DNA from: CAWAVN01 sp963844315
Lineage (GTDB): Bacteria > Planctomycetota > Planctomycetia > Planctomycetales > Planctomycetaceae
DNA length: 64,000 bases
NCBI GenBank assembly: GCA_963844315.1
Contig: CAWJOC010000001.1
Span: 62,001-126,000, forward strand
Direction of reading: 5' to 3'
Made by a program: the position numbers and the translations under genes. Shown here piece after piece: positions 1 to 7,759 of this stretch; positions within the stretch are counted from its first letter, which is position 1, and each line of letters opens with the position of its first letter. The notes beneath the pieces are model-generated. The model saw nothing but the letters and a program-made list of their open reading frames with translations. It was not told the origin of the DNA and searched no databases.

Positions 1-275
1 TCGATGCGCGAATTGCGGTGGGTAGGGATTGGGAACACCCAAACCATCGGCTACCCAAGACAAGTGCTCTCGTGCCCAGCGTCCTTGCTGGAAAGAGTGG
101 AGGTCGGGTTCACGTCCTGCGAATCCGCCTTGCCTGCTTCAATGGTGAGTTTTAGTGAAAAAATTACAATCGGGCAAGACCAATTTCCTAGAGGGTCCAA
201 GATCACTGGACAAAAGTTTGAATGAGACGCCTTGAGGAACGAAGGGCGGGACTTTACCACAACCAAAAAATGACG

Positions 276-619
276 ATTGCCCATTGCTGATTTTTGATTT
301 TTGAAGGAAAGCGATGTTGGCTGGGGTTGGTTTTTACCGCGAAGCGGTTACATTCCAAAGCCCAGGGTCGCGACGAAGTCTGCGCACCCTGGGCACACGA
401 TTCTAAAAATGCCTTTACGCTGAAAGCGTTACACAAAATGCGTTGTGCAACCCCTTCGGGGTAGGTGTTGTTATTCGTTCATTCACCCAGGGTGGCGCGG
501 CTGCGCCGCTGACCCTGGGCTTCGGAATGTAACGCCTTCGGCGTAAAGACAGGTGAAGCCCAAAGCCCGCCTCACTTCAAAAATCAAAAATCAAAAATCA
601 GCAATCGACAATCATCACT
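276..619. repeat. Composite inverted-repeat element in a gene-free region
   Basis: No convincing gene lies between 1 and 933. The outer arms are degenerate heptamers. The left arm (276-303) reads ATTGCCC, ATTGCTG, ATTTTTG, ATTTTTG. The right arm (578-619) reads CAAAAAT three times, then CAGCAAT, CGACAAT, CATCACT, so the ends are inverted copies. Inside is a second inverted pair: 413-432 (CTTTACGC...GCGTTAC) against 529-548 (GTAACGCC...GTAAAG). A third pairs a TTACATTCC/CCCAGGGT block near 347-396 with its inverse near 484-530. A small ACCCCTTCGGGGT hairpin sits at 449-461. This resembles a non-mobile MITE- or REP-like composite. No transposase is present. Flanks 1-270 and 620-885 show nothing recognisable. 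Confidence 0.6.
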
Positions 620-933
620 CCCCATTGTTTGCGGCGATGCCCCTCTGTGGCTTACTTTTCGGAAGAATTCAAAGAGCAGCATTCCCGGGTTGATTTTCAC
701 GAATCCCGCGCGAATCCGAATTGTTATGGAATGAATACTCCCCAAACCGCCGGGATTTGCTAAGATCATACGAAGCGCGCCGTGTCTGATGCCTCGGCAT
801 GCATTCCGGTTTCGGCGGCATGGCCCGCTGTTAGCCACTAATCCCCTTACGGGACTCTTTCCTCAAACGCACATCATTCTCACGAGTGACAGGTATTTCC
901 TTTCATCAGCAACTTGGGAGGCGAGTTGAACGC

Positions 934-3069
934 ATGGGTCACGATTCCGCACATTCCACGGATGGCAAATTGGTACGGATTTGGACGTTCTGGCGAGTTC
1001 TCGCCTCGCTGGTCCTCGTGGGGAGCCTGGCAGGAGTGGGTTATCTGATGGCCCAAAAAATCCAAGCCGCCGACGAAAAGGAAACGGCCACGGCAGAAGC
1101 CTCCGATGGCCGGAACACCGTGGAATACCCCCGGCCTCACAAGATCAAAATGCCCGCCGACGTGTTCGACGGCGGAACCGCCTGGCTCAACACCTCCGGT
1201 CCCATTGAATTAAAGGATCTCAAAGGCAAGATCGTCCTGATTGATTTTTGGACCTATTGCTGCATCAACTGCATCCACGTCCTGCCCGATTTGAAGTATC
1301 TCGAGAAGAAATATCCCAACGAACTGGTGGTCATCGGCTGCCATTCGGCGAAGTTCGACAACGAAAAGGATTCCGAGAACATCCGCAAGGCGATTTTGCG
1401 GTACGAGATCGAGCACCCCGTCGTCAACGATTCCCAAATGCGAATCTGGCGTTCGCTCGGCATTAGTTCCTGGCCGAGCCTGTTGGTGGTCGATGCCGAG
1501 GGCAACGCCTGCCTTCTGGCCTCCGGCGAAGGCAACCGCGAGTATTTGGATGAACTCATCGGCAAACTGATTAAATACCACAAAGCCAACGGCACGCTGG
1601 ATGAGACGCCGATCCGCTTCGACCTGGAACGAAACAAAGTCCAGGCCCGGCCGCTCCGGTTTCCGGGCAAGGTGCTCGCGGATGAACCGGGCAACCGGCT
1701 GTTCATCTCCGACAGCAACCATAACCGCATCGTGGTCACCACGTTGGATGGCCAGCTTTTGGACGTCATCGGAGCGGGCACGATTGGAGCCAAGAACGGA
1801 AGCTTCACCGAGGCTCAGTTCGATCATCCGCAAGGCATGGCGTTGGTGGATGAGAAGCTCTACATCGCAGACACCGAAAACCACCTGCTCCGCGTAGCCG
1901 ACCTCAAAGCCAAAACCGTATCCACCTTGGCAGGCACGGGCGAGCAAGCCCGCCGGCGGTTCTTCACTTGGAAGCTCAAGGACACGCCGCTCAACAGCCC
2001 TTGGGACGTGATCCACGTCGATGGCTGGCTGTATATCGCGATGGCGGGGCCGCATCAAATGTGGTCGCATCGCATCGGTTCGGACACCATCCAAGTTTAC
2101 GCCGGTTCGGGGATGGAGGACATCACGAACGGCTCGTTTGAAGAATCGGCCTTCGCCCAGCCTTCGGGCATTGCGACCGATGGCAAATTCCTCTACGTCT
2201 GCGACAGCGAAGGCTCGGCCATCCGCAGGCTGTCCATTGACCCAAGGGGCAAAGGCGAAGTCACCACGGTCGTCGGCCCATACGACATGCCCCGCGGGGC
2301 GGCTTTGTTTGAGTTCGGCGATAAGGACGGCATCGGCGGCAGAGCCCGCCTGCAACACCCCTTGGGCATCGCCCACCAGGATGGCGTTCTCTACGTCGCC
2401 GACACCTATAACCACAAAATCAAAAAGATCGAACTCAAAACCCGCAGGTCCAGCACATGGTTGGGCGATGGCAAGCCCGGCGACCGCTTGGAATTCAATC
2501 CGCAATTCTCCGAACCTTCAGGCATCACAATCGCCCAAGGGAAACTCTTCGTGGCGGACACTAACAACCACCGCATCCTCACGGTGGACCTCAAAACCCA
2601 AGCCGCCAAGGAATTGCAAATCGCCGGTTTGAAGCCTCCCGAAAACCGCCTGGAAGAAGACAATGCGTTTCCCAAGGATCTCCCGGCGAACATCGTGGGC
2701 GAAAAGACCATCAAAGCCGCCAAGAACCTGACCTTCAAAGTCACGCTGAACTTGCCGGAAGGCTATAAGATCAATCCGCTGTATCCGGCGTCGTTCCACT
2801 TGAGCGCGGACGACGAGCAGACCTTGCTCCCGGCCACGGAAATCGCCGCCAAACGCCAGCCCACCTTCGAGGAAAACACCGCGACTTTCAGCGTGGCGCT
2901 GACGGGAGAGACCGGAAAAGCCCCGGTGCAGGTCGCGTTGTCGTTCGGTTACTGCCGGGACGGCAGCGGCGGGCTGTGCAAGGTCAGCACCACCCGCTGG
3001 AACGTGCCGCTCTCCGTGGTGGCCGAAGCCAAGGAAACGGAAATCCAACTCACCGTGCCAATGGAATGA
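934..3069 (+). CDS. NHLRC2-like thioredoxin/NHL beta-propeller protein, membrane-anchored
   Basis: About 711 aa. Likely a membrane-tethered periplasmic thiol-redox protein; substrate unknown. An N-terminal hydrophobic segment (about residues 13-38) acts as anchor or signal. A thioredoxin/TlpA-like fold follows, with the motif DFWTYCCINC near residue 108. NHL repeats form a propeller (about 240-560; recurring motifs such as VADTYNHKIKK and VADTNNHRILT), then a C-terminal beta domain. This order, the length and the CCINC motif match the animal protein NHLRC2. An in-frame GTG at 886 is possible, but ATG 934 has a GGGAGG ribosome site at 916-921 and starts just before the hydrophobic segment, so I prefer it. 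The fold is clear; the physiological role is inferred. Confidence 0.85.
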   Translation: MGHDSAHSTDGKLVRIWTFWRVLASLVLVGSLAGVGYLMAQKIQAADEKETATAEASDGRNTVEYPRPHKIKMPADVFDGGTAWLNTSGPIELKDLKGKIVLIDFWTYCCINCIHVLPDLKYLEKKYPNELVVIGCHSAKFDNEKDSENIRKAILRYEIEHPVVNDSQMRIWRSLGISSWPSLLVVDAEGNACLLASGEGNREYLDELIGKLIKYHKANGTLDETPIRFDLERNKVQARPLRFPGKVLADEPGNRLFISDSNHNRIVVTTLDGQLLDVIGAGTIGAKNGSFTEAQFDHPQGMALVDEKLYIADTENHLLRVADLKAKTVSTLAGTGEQARRRFFTWKLKDTPLNSPWDVIHVDGWLYIAMAGPHQMWSHRIGSDTIQVYAGSGMEDITNGSFEESAFAQPSGIATDGKFLYVCDSEGSAIRRLSIDPRGKGEVTTVVGPYDMPRGAALFEFGDKDGIGGRARLQHPLGIAHQDGVLYVADTYNHKIKKIELKTRRSSTWLGDGKPGDRLEFNPQFSEPSGITIAQGKLFVADTNNHRILTVDLKTQAAKELQIAGLKPPENRLEEDNAFPKDLPANIVGEKTIKAAKNLTFKVTLNLPEGYKINPLYPASFHLSADDEQTLLPATEIAAKRQPTFEENTATFSVALTGETGKAPVQVALSFGYCRDGSGGLCKVSTTRWNVPLSVVAEAKETEIQLTVPME

Positions 3070-3082
3070 AGAGGAAGAGTTT

Positions 3083-3283
3083 TAACCACGAAACACACGA
3101 ACAACACGAAAAAAACCACAAAGGCACAAAGGAAAGGGCAAAACTCTAAAGAGACCATGTCCCCTTCCTCTCTGGTAGAAATGGGTGGCGAGAGTCGGTC
3201 TTTTTTCCTTTGTGTCCTTGGTGACTTCGTGGTGAAAAATTCTTGTGCCTTTTTCGTGTGTTTCGTGGTTAACCTCTTCGTGG
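3083..3283. repeat. Long imperfect inverted repeat of CACGAA/TTCGTG type after the NHL gene
   Basis: The left arm (about 3083-3131) contains TTAACCACGAAACACACGAA and CCACAAAGGCACAAAGG. The right arm (about 3204-3283) contains CCTTTGTGTCC, CTTCGTGGTG and CGTGTGTTTCGTGGTTAA in inverted order. The arms could form a long hairpin 3' of the NHLRC2-like gene and upstream of RNase D. This belongs to a common class of intergenic repeats and shows no coding potential. Confidence 0.6.
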
Positions 3284-3341
3284 TTCTCTCTGTCACCATT
3301 CTGCCCGAATCCCTCTCACACAGCACTTCCACCCGAATCGA

Positions 3342-4550
3342 ATGAGCGACGGACTTTTAGTTGATCAAACGGATTTTGACGCCTTTTGCGAGCATATCCT
3401 CGCGGATGGGATCGTCGCTTTCGACACCGAGTTTGTTTCGGAGTTCACGCACCGCCCGGAGTTGTGTTTGCTGCAGTTCGCCACCCGCGAGCAATGCGTG
3501 GCGGTGGACCCGTTTGAAGTCCATAATCTCGACCGCTGGTGGGAGATCATGGCCGACCCGAACGTGAACGTGGTCGTCCACGGCGGGCAGGCGGAGATTC
3601 GGTTCTGCCTGGATCTGGGCCACAAGACGCCGCAAAACCTGGCCGACATCCAACTCGCCGAAGCCCTTCGCAGCCGCAGTTATCCGTTGGGCTATGCCAC
3701 CTTGGTCCGCAGGGTGCTTGGGGCCAGAGTCCACGGCAAGGAAACGCGGACCGATTGGCGAAAGCGGCCGCTGACTAGCCATCAAATCCATTACGCTCTG
3801 GAAGATGTGAAGCATGTCTTGCCCATTTGGGACAAGCAAAGGCGCTGGCTCAAGGATCATGGCCGAAAGGATTGGGCCGACACCGAATTTCAGCGGATGA
3901 TCCAGGAACTTGAGGAGGAATGCCAGCGTCCGGGTTGGCATCGTCTGTCGGGAATGCACCGCCTTAGCCTCCGCGAACTGGCCATCGCCCAGGAAATCTC
4001 GAATTGGCGGGACGCGGAGGCGGTGAAGCGCAACCGCCCCGTCCGCAAAATCCTCAGGGACGACATCATCATCGAACTGGCCAACCGTCAGCCTACGACC
4101 GAGAAAGAGCTGCTCGCCATGCGGGACATGAACCGCAGCGACTACCGCCGCTCCGCCGTGGATTTACTGAAAGCCATTGAACGGGCACTCGAAATCCCCG
4201 ACAAAGACCTGGCCCCCCTGCCGTTACCTTACCCGCCCAACGGCGGCGATAGCCGGGATGAGCAGGTTCTGGGGCAACTCTTGGGCATCGCTCTCGCCAA
4301 CCGCTGCGCGGAGATGGACGTCGCCAAGCCCTTGGTCGCCACGAGTGCGGATTTAAGGCATCTCGTCCGCTGGCACGTCTTCCAAGAACGCACCGGTCCC
4401 GCCCCAAGACTCACCGAAGGCTGGCGGGCGGAAGTCTGCGGCGACCTGTTGTCCGACGTGCTCGACGGCAAAGTGACCCTTCGCGTGTCCGACCCCACCT
4501 CCGACCACCCGCTGGTCTTCGAGCGCCTTCCCGAGGAACAGAAAAGCTAG
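3342..4550 (+). CDS. rnd: Ribonuclease D
   Basis: 402 aa, a 3'-5' exoribonuclease acting in tRNA and stable-RNA 3' maturation in the cytoplasm. The DEDD exonuclease domain (about residues 1-200) shows Exo I FDTEF near residue 27 and Exo III HYALEDVKHVL with the Y-x3-D spacing. Exo II reads VVHGGQAEIRFC, with Glu where the family usually has Asp. An HRDC domain follows (about 215-290; ELAIAQEISNWRDAEAVKRN) and then a C-terminal second helical domain, giving near normal length for RNase D. ATG 3342 follows the upstream inverted repeat. A strong hairpin (4555-4610) begins 4 bases after the stop. Confidence 0.9.
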   Translation: MSDGLLVDQTDFDAFCEHILADGIVAFDTEFVSEFTHRPELCLLQFATREQCVAVDPFEVHNLDRWWEIMADPNVNVVVHGGQAEIRFCLDLGHKTPQNLADIQLAEALRSRSYPLGYATLVRRVLGARVHGKETRTDWRKRPLTSHQIHYALEDVKHVLPIWDKQRRWLKDHGRKDWADTEFQRMIQELEEECQRPGWHRLSGMHRLSLRELAIAQEISNWRDAEAVKRNRPVRKILRDDIIIELANRQPTTEKELLAMRDMNRSDYRRSAVDLLKAIERALEIPDKDLAPLPLPYPPNGGDSRDEQVLGQLLGIALANRCAEMDVAKPLVATSADLRHLVRWHVFQERTGPAPRLTEGWRAEVCGDLLSDVLDGKVTLRVSDPTSDHPLVFERLPEEQKS

Positions 4551-4554
4551 AAAA

Positions 4555-4610
4555 GGAGCCGCGCACGAAGTAAGCGGAACAGAAACCCCGCTTACTTCGT
4601 GCGCGGCTCC
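4555..4610. repeat. Palindromic element, copy A (CGAAG type)
   Basis: Perfect 23-bp arms at 4555-4577 and 4588-4610 around a 10-base loop; the core is GAGCCGCGCACG-A-AGTAAGCGG and its complement. It starts 4 bases after the rnd stop. It is one of five copies in the window, all just 3' of a stop codon. There is no long T run, so it may be a 3'-end stabiliser or an atypical terminator. Confidence 0.85.
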
Positions 4611-4757
4611 TTGATTCCCGTAACCCTACGGCGGAAATTCTTGTGCACCGCACACGGAAATAGGTAGGATAAAGGAGAGGCCAGTTCGGCTTTGACCGTT
4701 CTGAAACGCGTTTGATCGCTTTGGCGTTCGCCAAAAGAAAACCTTCGGAGACAATTC

Positions 4758-5889
4758 ATGGTGATGATTCACGAGTGGAAGAAATCCACGTTCGATCCCA
4801 AAAAAGAAATTGAAATCGACAAAATCTTCAAGGCGGCGGTCAAGCTGAACGCTTCCGACATCCACTTGCAGGTGGACCGCCCGCCGATCCTGCGGATTCG
4901 GGGCGCTGAAGCCTTTGGAGATGCCGCCGATCAATGAATCCAAGATGATCGAATTGACCTTCCCCTTGATGGACCAGCGGAACCTGGACATCTTCCACCG
5001 GGATGGGGGCGCGGACTATGCCAAGGTCATGGTGTATAACGATGAGCCTTGGCGGTTCCGCGTCAACTTGTTCACGCAGATGGGCAAAGTCGGCATGGTC
5101 GCACGGAAGGTGGAGCGCTTCATTCCGCCCTTCGAAAAGCTGTACCTGCCCCCAATCATGGAGGAGCTTTGCAAATTCGACCAGGGCATGGTGCTCTTGG
5201 CCGGGGTGACGGGGTCCGGGAAATCCACCACGATTGCCTCGATGCTCAACTGGATCAACAAGGTCTATAACAAGCACATCTTGACCATCGAAGACCCGAT
5301 CGAGTTCGTTTATACTTCCGACAACTGCCTGATTAACCAGCGGGAGATCGGGCAGGACGTGATCGACTTCCACGTCGCCATGAAGCATGCCGTGCGCGAA
5401 GACCCGGACATCATGTTGGTGGGCGAAATGCGCGACCGGGAATCGTTCGAGACGGCCATTCATGCCGCCGAAACGGGCCACCTGGTGTTCGGAACGATCC
5501 ACGCCAGCTCCGCGCCGGGAACCATCGCCCGTATTCTGGACCTGTTCCCGCCGATGATGCACAGCGCCATCCGCGCGACGATGTCCATGAACATGAAAGC
5601 CATCGTGGGGCAAAAGCTGCTGAAGACCATCGTGGACACGCCGGGGCGGGTTCCGATCGTGGAAGTCATGCGGTTCAATCCCAGCGTGCGGAAGTACGTC
5701 TCCGAAAACCAGGATGAAAAGCTCTACAGCGTGATCTACTCCAAGGAAGACGGCATGCAGGCGTTCAATCACAGCCTGAAGGATTTCGTCGATAAGGAAT
5801 ACATCAGCCGCCACGCCGCCTTTGAAATCTCCCCGAACCCCGAACAACTCAAAATGTGGCTCAAGGGCATCACGACCAAGGCGAGCTAA
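4758..5889 (+). CDS. pilT: PilT/PilB-type secretion ATPase (type IV pilus retraction-like), frame break near 4902
   Basis: About 377 aa once the frames are joined. It is a hexameric cytoplasmic ATPase of the type IV pilus/type II secretion family, most like the retraction ATPase PilT. The N-terminal part (4758-4903) has the PilT-like SDIHLQVDRPPILRIRG. The rest has Walker A GVTGSGKSTT, the Asp box TIEDPIEFVY, Walker B LVGEMRDRESF and the His box TGHLVFGTIHASSA. The reading frame changes at CGGGGCG (4899-4905), where a GC dinucleotide loss or one extra G fits. ATG 4758 has GGAG seven bases upstream. No pilin or other pilus gene is adjacent, so twitching, secretion or competence cannot be separated. 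Confidence 0.85.
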
Positions 5890-5911
5890 TTTTCCAACTC
5901 AAGGTGGCGTC

Positions 5912-6345
5912 ATGAAAGCTCGAAGCCTGTTTGGAGGAGTGCTGTTCATGGCGGCACTGGTTTGCCCGGAGGTTCGGGCGGCGGAGCCGGCGATGCTGAT
6001 CCTGGAACGCATTGAGGTGCGGACGGTCAATGCGAACGGTAAGCCCTGGGATGGCAGCGGAGGAGCACCGATCTGAAAATCAGCGTGGAACGGATTTCCG
6101 CTCCCAAGGGGGAAAAGCACATCACCGCCGTGCAAGAAGACCGGTTCAAAGCGATTTTCCATTGCAAGGCGTTGGAAGTCGAGGTCGGCGAGGAGATCGA
6201 GATCCGCGTGTTGGACGAGGATGTTTCCAGCGATGATGAAGTCGGCACGATCAAACGCAAAATCACCGCCGAGATGCTGAAAAACCGCGAACTGGAAGTG
6301 TCTTTCGATCAAGTCGATAAACTGGTCCTGAAATTCGAACCGTAA
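5912..6345 (+). CDS. Secreted C2-like beta-sandwich protein, frame break near 6070
   Basis: About 144 aa with a signal peptide (MKARSLFGGVLFMAALVC...VRAAEP). After it comes a C2-domain-like stretch: WDGSGGAP(D)LKISVERI, then KAIFHCKALEVEVGEEIEIRVLDEDVSSDDEVGTI. Acidic residues in the loops could bind Ca2+ or phospholipid, but this is inference from pattern. The frame breaks at CACCGATCTG (about 6066-6076); restoring one G gives APDLKISVERI without a stop. ATG 5912 is preceded by AAGGTGG. It begins 22 bases after pilT and may be co-transcribed. No function is assigned. Confidence 0.6.
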
Positions 6346-6361
6346 CCATCGGTCGAACGAT

Positions 6362-7516
6362 TTAGCCGCCCGCGATTTCTTTTAAGGCATCGAGCGCGAT
6401 TTGGATGTGCTCTTTCGTGGTCAATGGGCCGAAGCTGAAGCGGGCGGTGCCGCCGGTGTCCAGGGTTCCCAGCGTTTGATGGGCGAGCGGGGCGCAGTGC
6501 AAACCGGAGCGGATTTGGATTTGGAAATTCTCATCCAGGATCGAAGCCAGCACTTGGGGTTCGTAGCCTTCCAGGGTGACGCTGACCACGCCGACTTGTC
6601 GTTCGGGATCATTTGGTCCATGCACCTTTATGGCGGGAAGGCTTCTGAGACCTTCCAGGAACATTCCGGTGAGTTCCATTTCATGCTGCCGGAGTTGGGT
6701 TTGATCTTGCTCGGCCAGCCACGAAAGGCCCGCTTCCAAACCGACCAGTCCCGGGGCGTTGTGGTTTCCTGACTCGTATTTGTCCGGCAATCGGCTGGGC
6801 TGTTGGTCCTCTTCGCTGTTTGAACCCGTGCCGCCTTGTCTTTGGCTTTCTACCAGGTCTTCCACGCCGGGCTTCAGATAAAGTAGCCCCGTTCCCAAGG
6901 GGCCTAACAATCCCTTGTGCCCTGGACAGGCCAAGAGATCAATCCCGAACTCCGCCACGTTGATCGAAACATGCCCCGCGGATTGGGCCGCATCCACCAG
7001 GAACAGTTTCCCCGCCGCCTTCGCAATCTCCGCGACCTCGGCGATGGGTTGAATTGTCCCGGTGACATTGGAAGCATGAATCATCGCGATCAACCGCGTG
7101 TTGGGCCGAATGGCTTTGCGGATGTCAGAGGGTTCGATGCGTCCCGTCGCATTGGCGGGCACGATGGACACCTCTACGCCTTTATGTTCCTTGAGCCACC
7201 GGAGCGGTCTTAAAACGGAGTTGTGCTCCATCGCCGTGGTGACAACATGATCGCCCGGTTTTAGTAGCCCATGCAACGTGAGGTTCAGGCTGTCGGTTCC
7301 ATTGAAGGTAAAAATGACTTGCTGGGCACTCTCTGCTCCCAAGAACTCCGCCGCCCGCTTTCGGCAGCGGCGGACGATGCCTTGCACGTCCATCCCCGCC
7401 TGATACGCCCCACGCCCCACCGCCGCGCCCAGGTTTCGGTTATAGTGGTCCATCGCTTGATAAACCGCTTCCGGCTTGGGAAAACTCGTCGCGGCATTGT
7501 CCAGATAAATGCTCAT
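6362..7516 (-). CDS. Cysteine desulfurase-like class V aminotransferase
   Basis: 384 aa. PLP-dependent enzyme of the SufS/IscS fold, closest in style to the single-gene cysteine desulfurase family whose members begin IYLDNAATSFPKPEAV. The PLP lysine lies in CPGHKGLLGPLGTG, and the candidate persulfide cysteine in RSGLHCAPLAHQTLGT. The usual length is matched. ATG 7516 opens directly before the conserved N-terminus, so longer upstream reading is rejected. No iscU or suf genes are adjacent, so the sulfur acceptor is unknown. It is transcribed divergently from the Cu ATPase. Confidence 0.85.
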   Translation of the reverse strand: MSIYLDNAATSFPKPEAVYQAMDHYNRNLGAAVGRGAYQAGMDVQGIVRRCRKRAAEFLGAESAQQVIFTFNGTDSLNLTLHGLLKPGDHVVTTAMEHNSVLRPLRWLKEHKGVEVSIVPANATGRIEPSDIRKAIRPNTRLIAMIHASNVTGTIQPIAEVAEIAKAAGKLFLVDAAQSAGHVSINVAEFGIDLLACPGHKGLLGPLGTGLLYLKPGVEDLVESQRQGGTGSNSEEDQQPSRLPDKYESGNHNAPGLVGLEAGLSWLAEQDQTQLRQHEMELTGMFLEGLRSLPAIKVHGPNDPERQVGVVSVTLEGYEPQVLASILDENFQIQIRSGLHCAPLAHQTLGTLDTGGTARFSFGPLTTKEHIQIALDALKEIAGG

Positions 7517-7638
7517 GAGGGTTATAAAAATCCAGCAAAGCGTTGGCCGGTCAAACGTGGCGGATTGGCAGGCCCATTCAGGAGATTGAGATTTTCGCGG
7601 TTTCTCGATAAGAGATTTCGCCGAACAATTGGCAGAGG

Positions 7639-7700
7639 GCCATTGTCGCCTTTCGCTCCGCAAAAGGACGCACGTTCGCGGAGCGAACGTCGACAATGGT
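7639..7700. repeat. Palindromic intergenic element between divergent genes
   Basis: CCATTGTCG (7640-7648) pairs with CGACAATGG (7691-7699). Inside, TTCGCTCCGC (7652-7661) pairs with GCGGAGCGAA (7677-7686). It lies in the 243-bp region between the aminotransferase (minus) and the Cu ATPase (plus). It is probably a REP-like repeat rather than an operator. Confidence 0.55.
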
Positions 7701-7759
7701 TCTGAGTGGATATTAATTGTAGGTGCAGCGTTCGGGAAATGTGAAGAGGAGCAGCAAAG

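Noticed and set aside
1210..2505. 431-codon open frame on the minus strand opposite the NHLRC2-like gene
   Set aside because: Shadow of a G+C-rich gene; no motif and no ribosome site.
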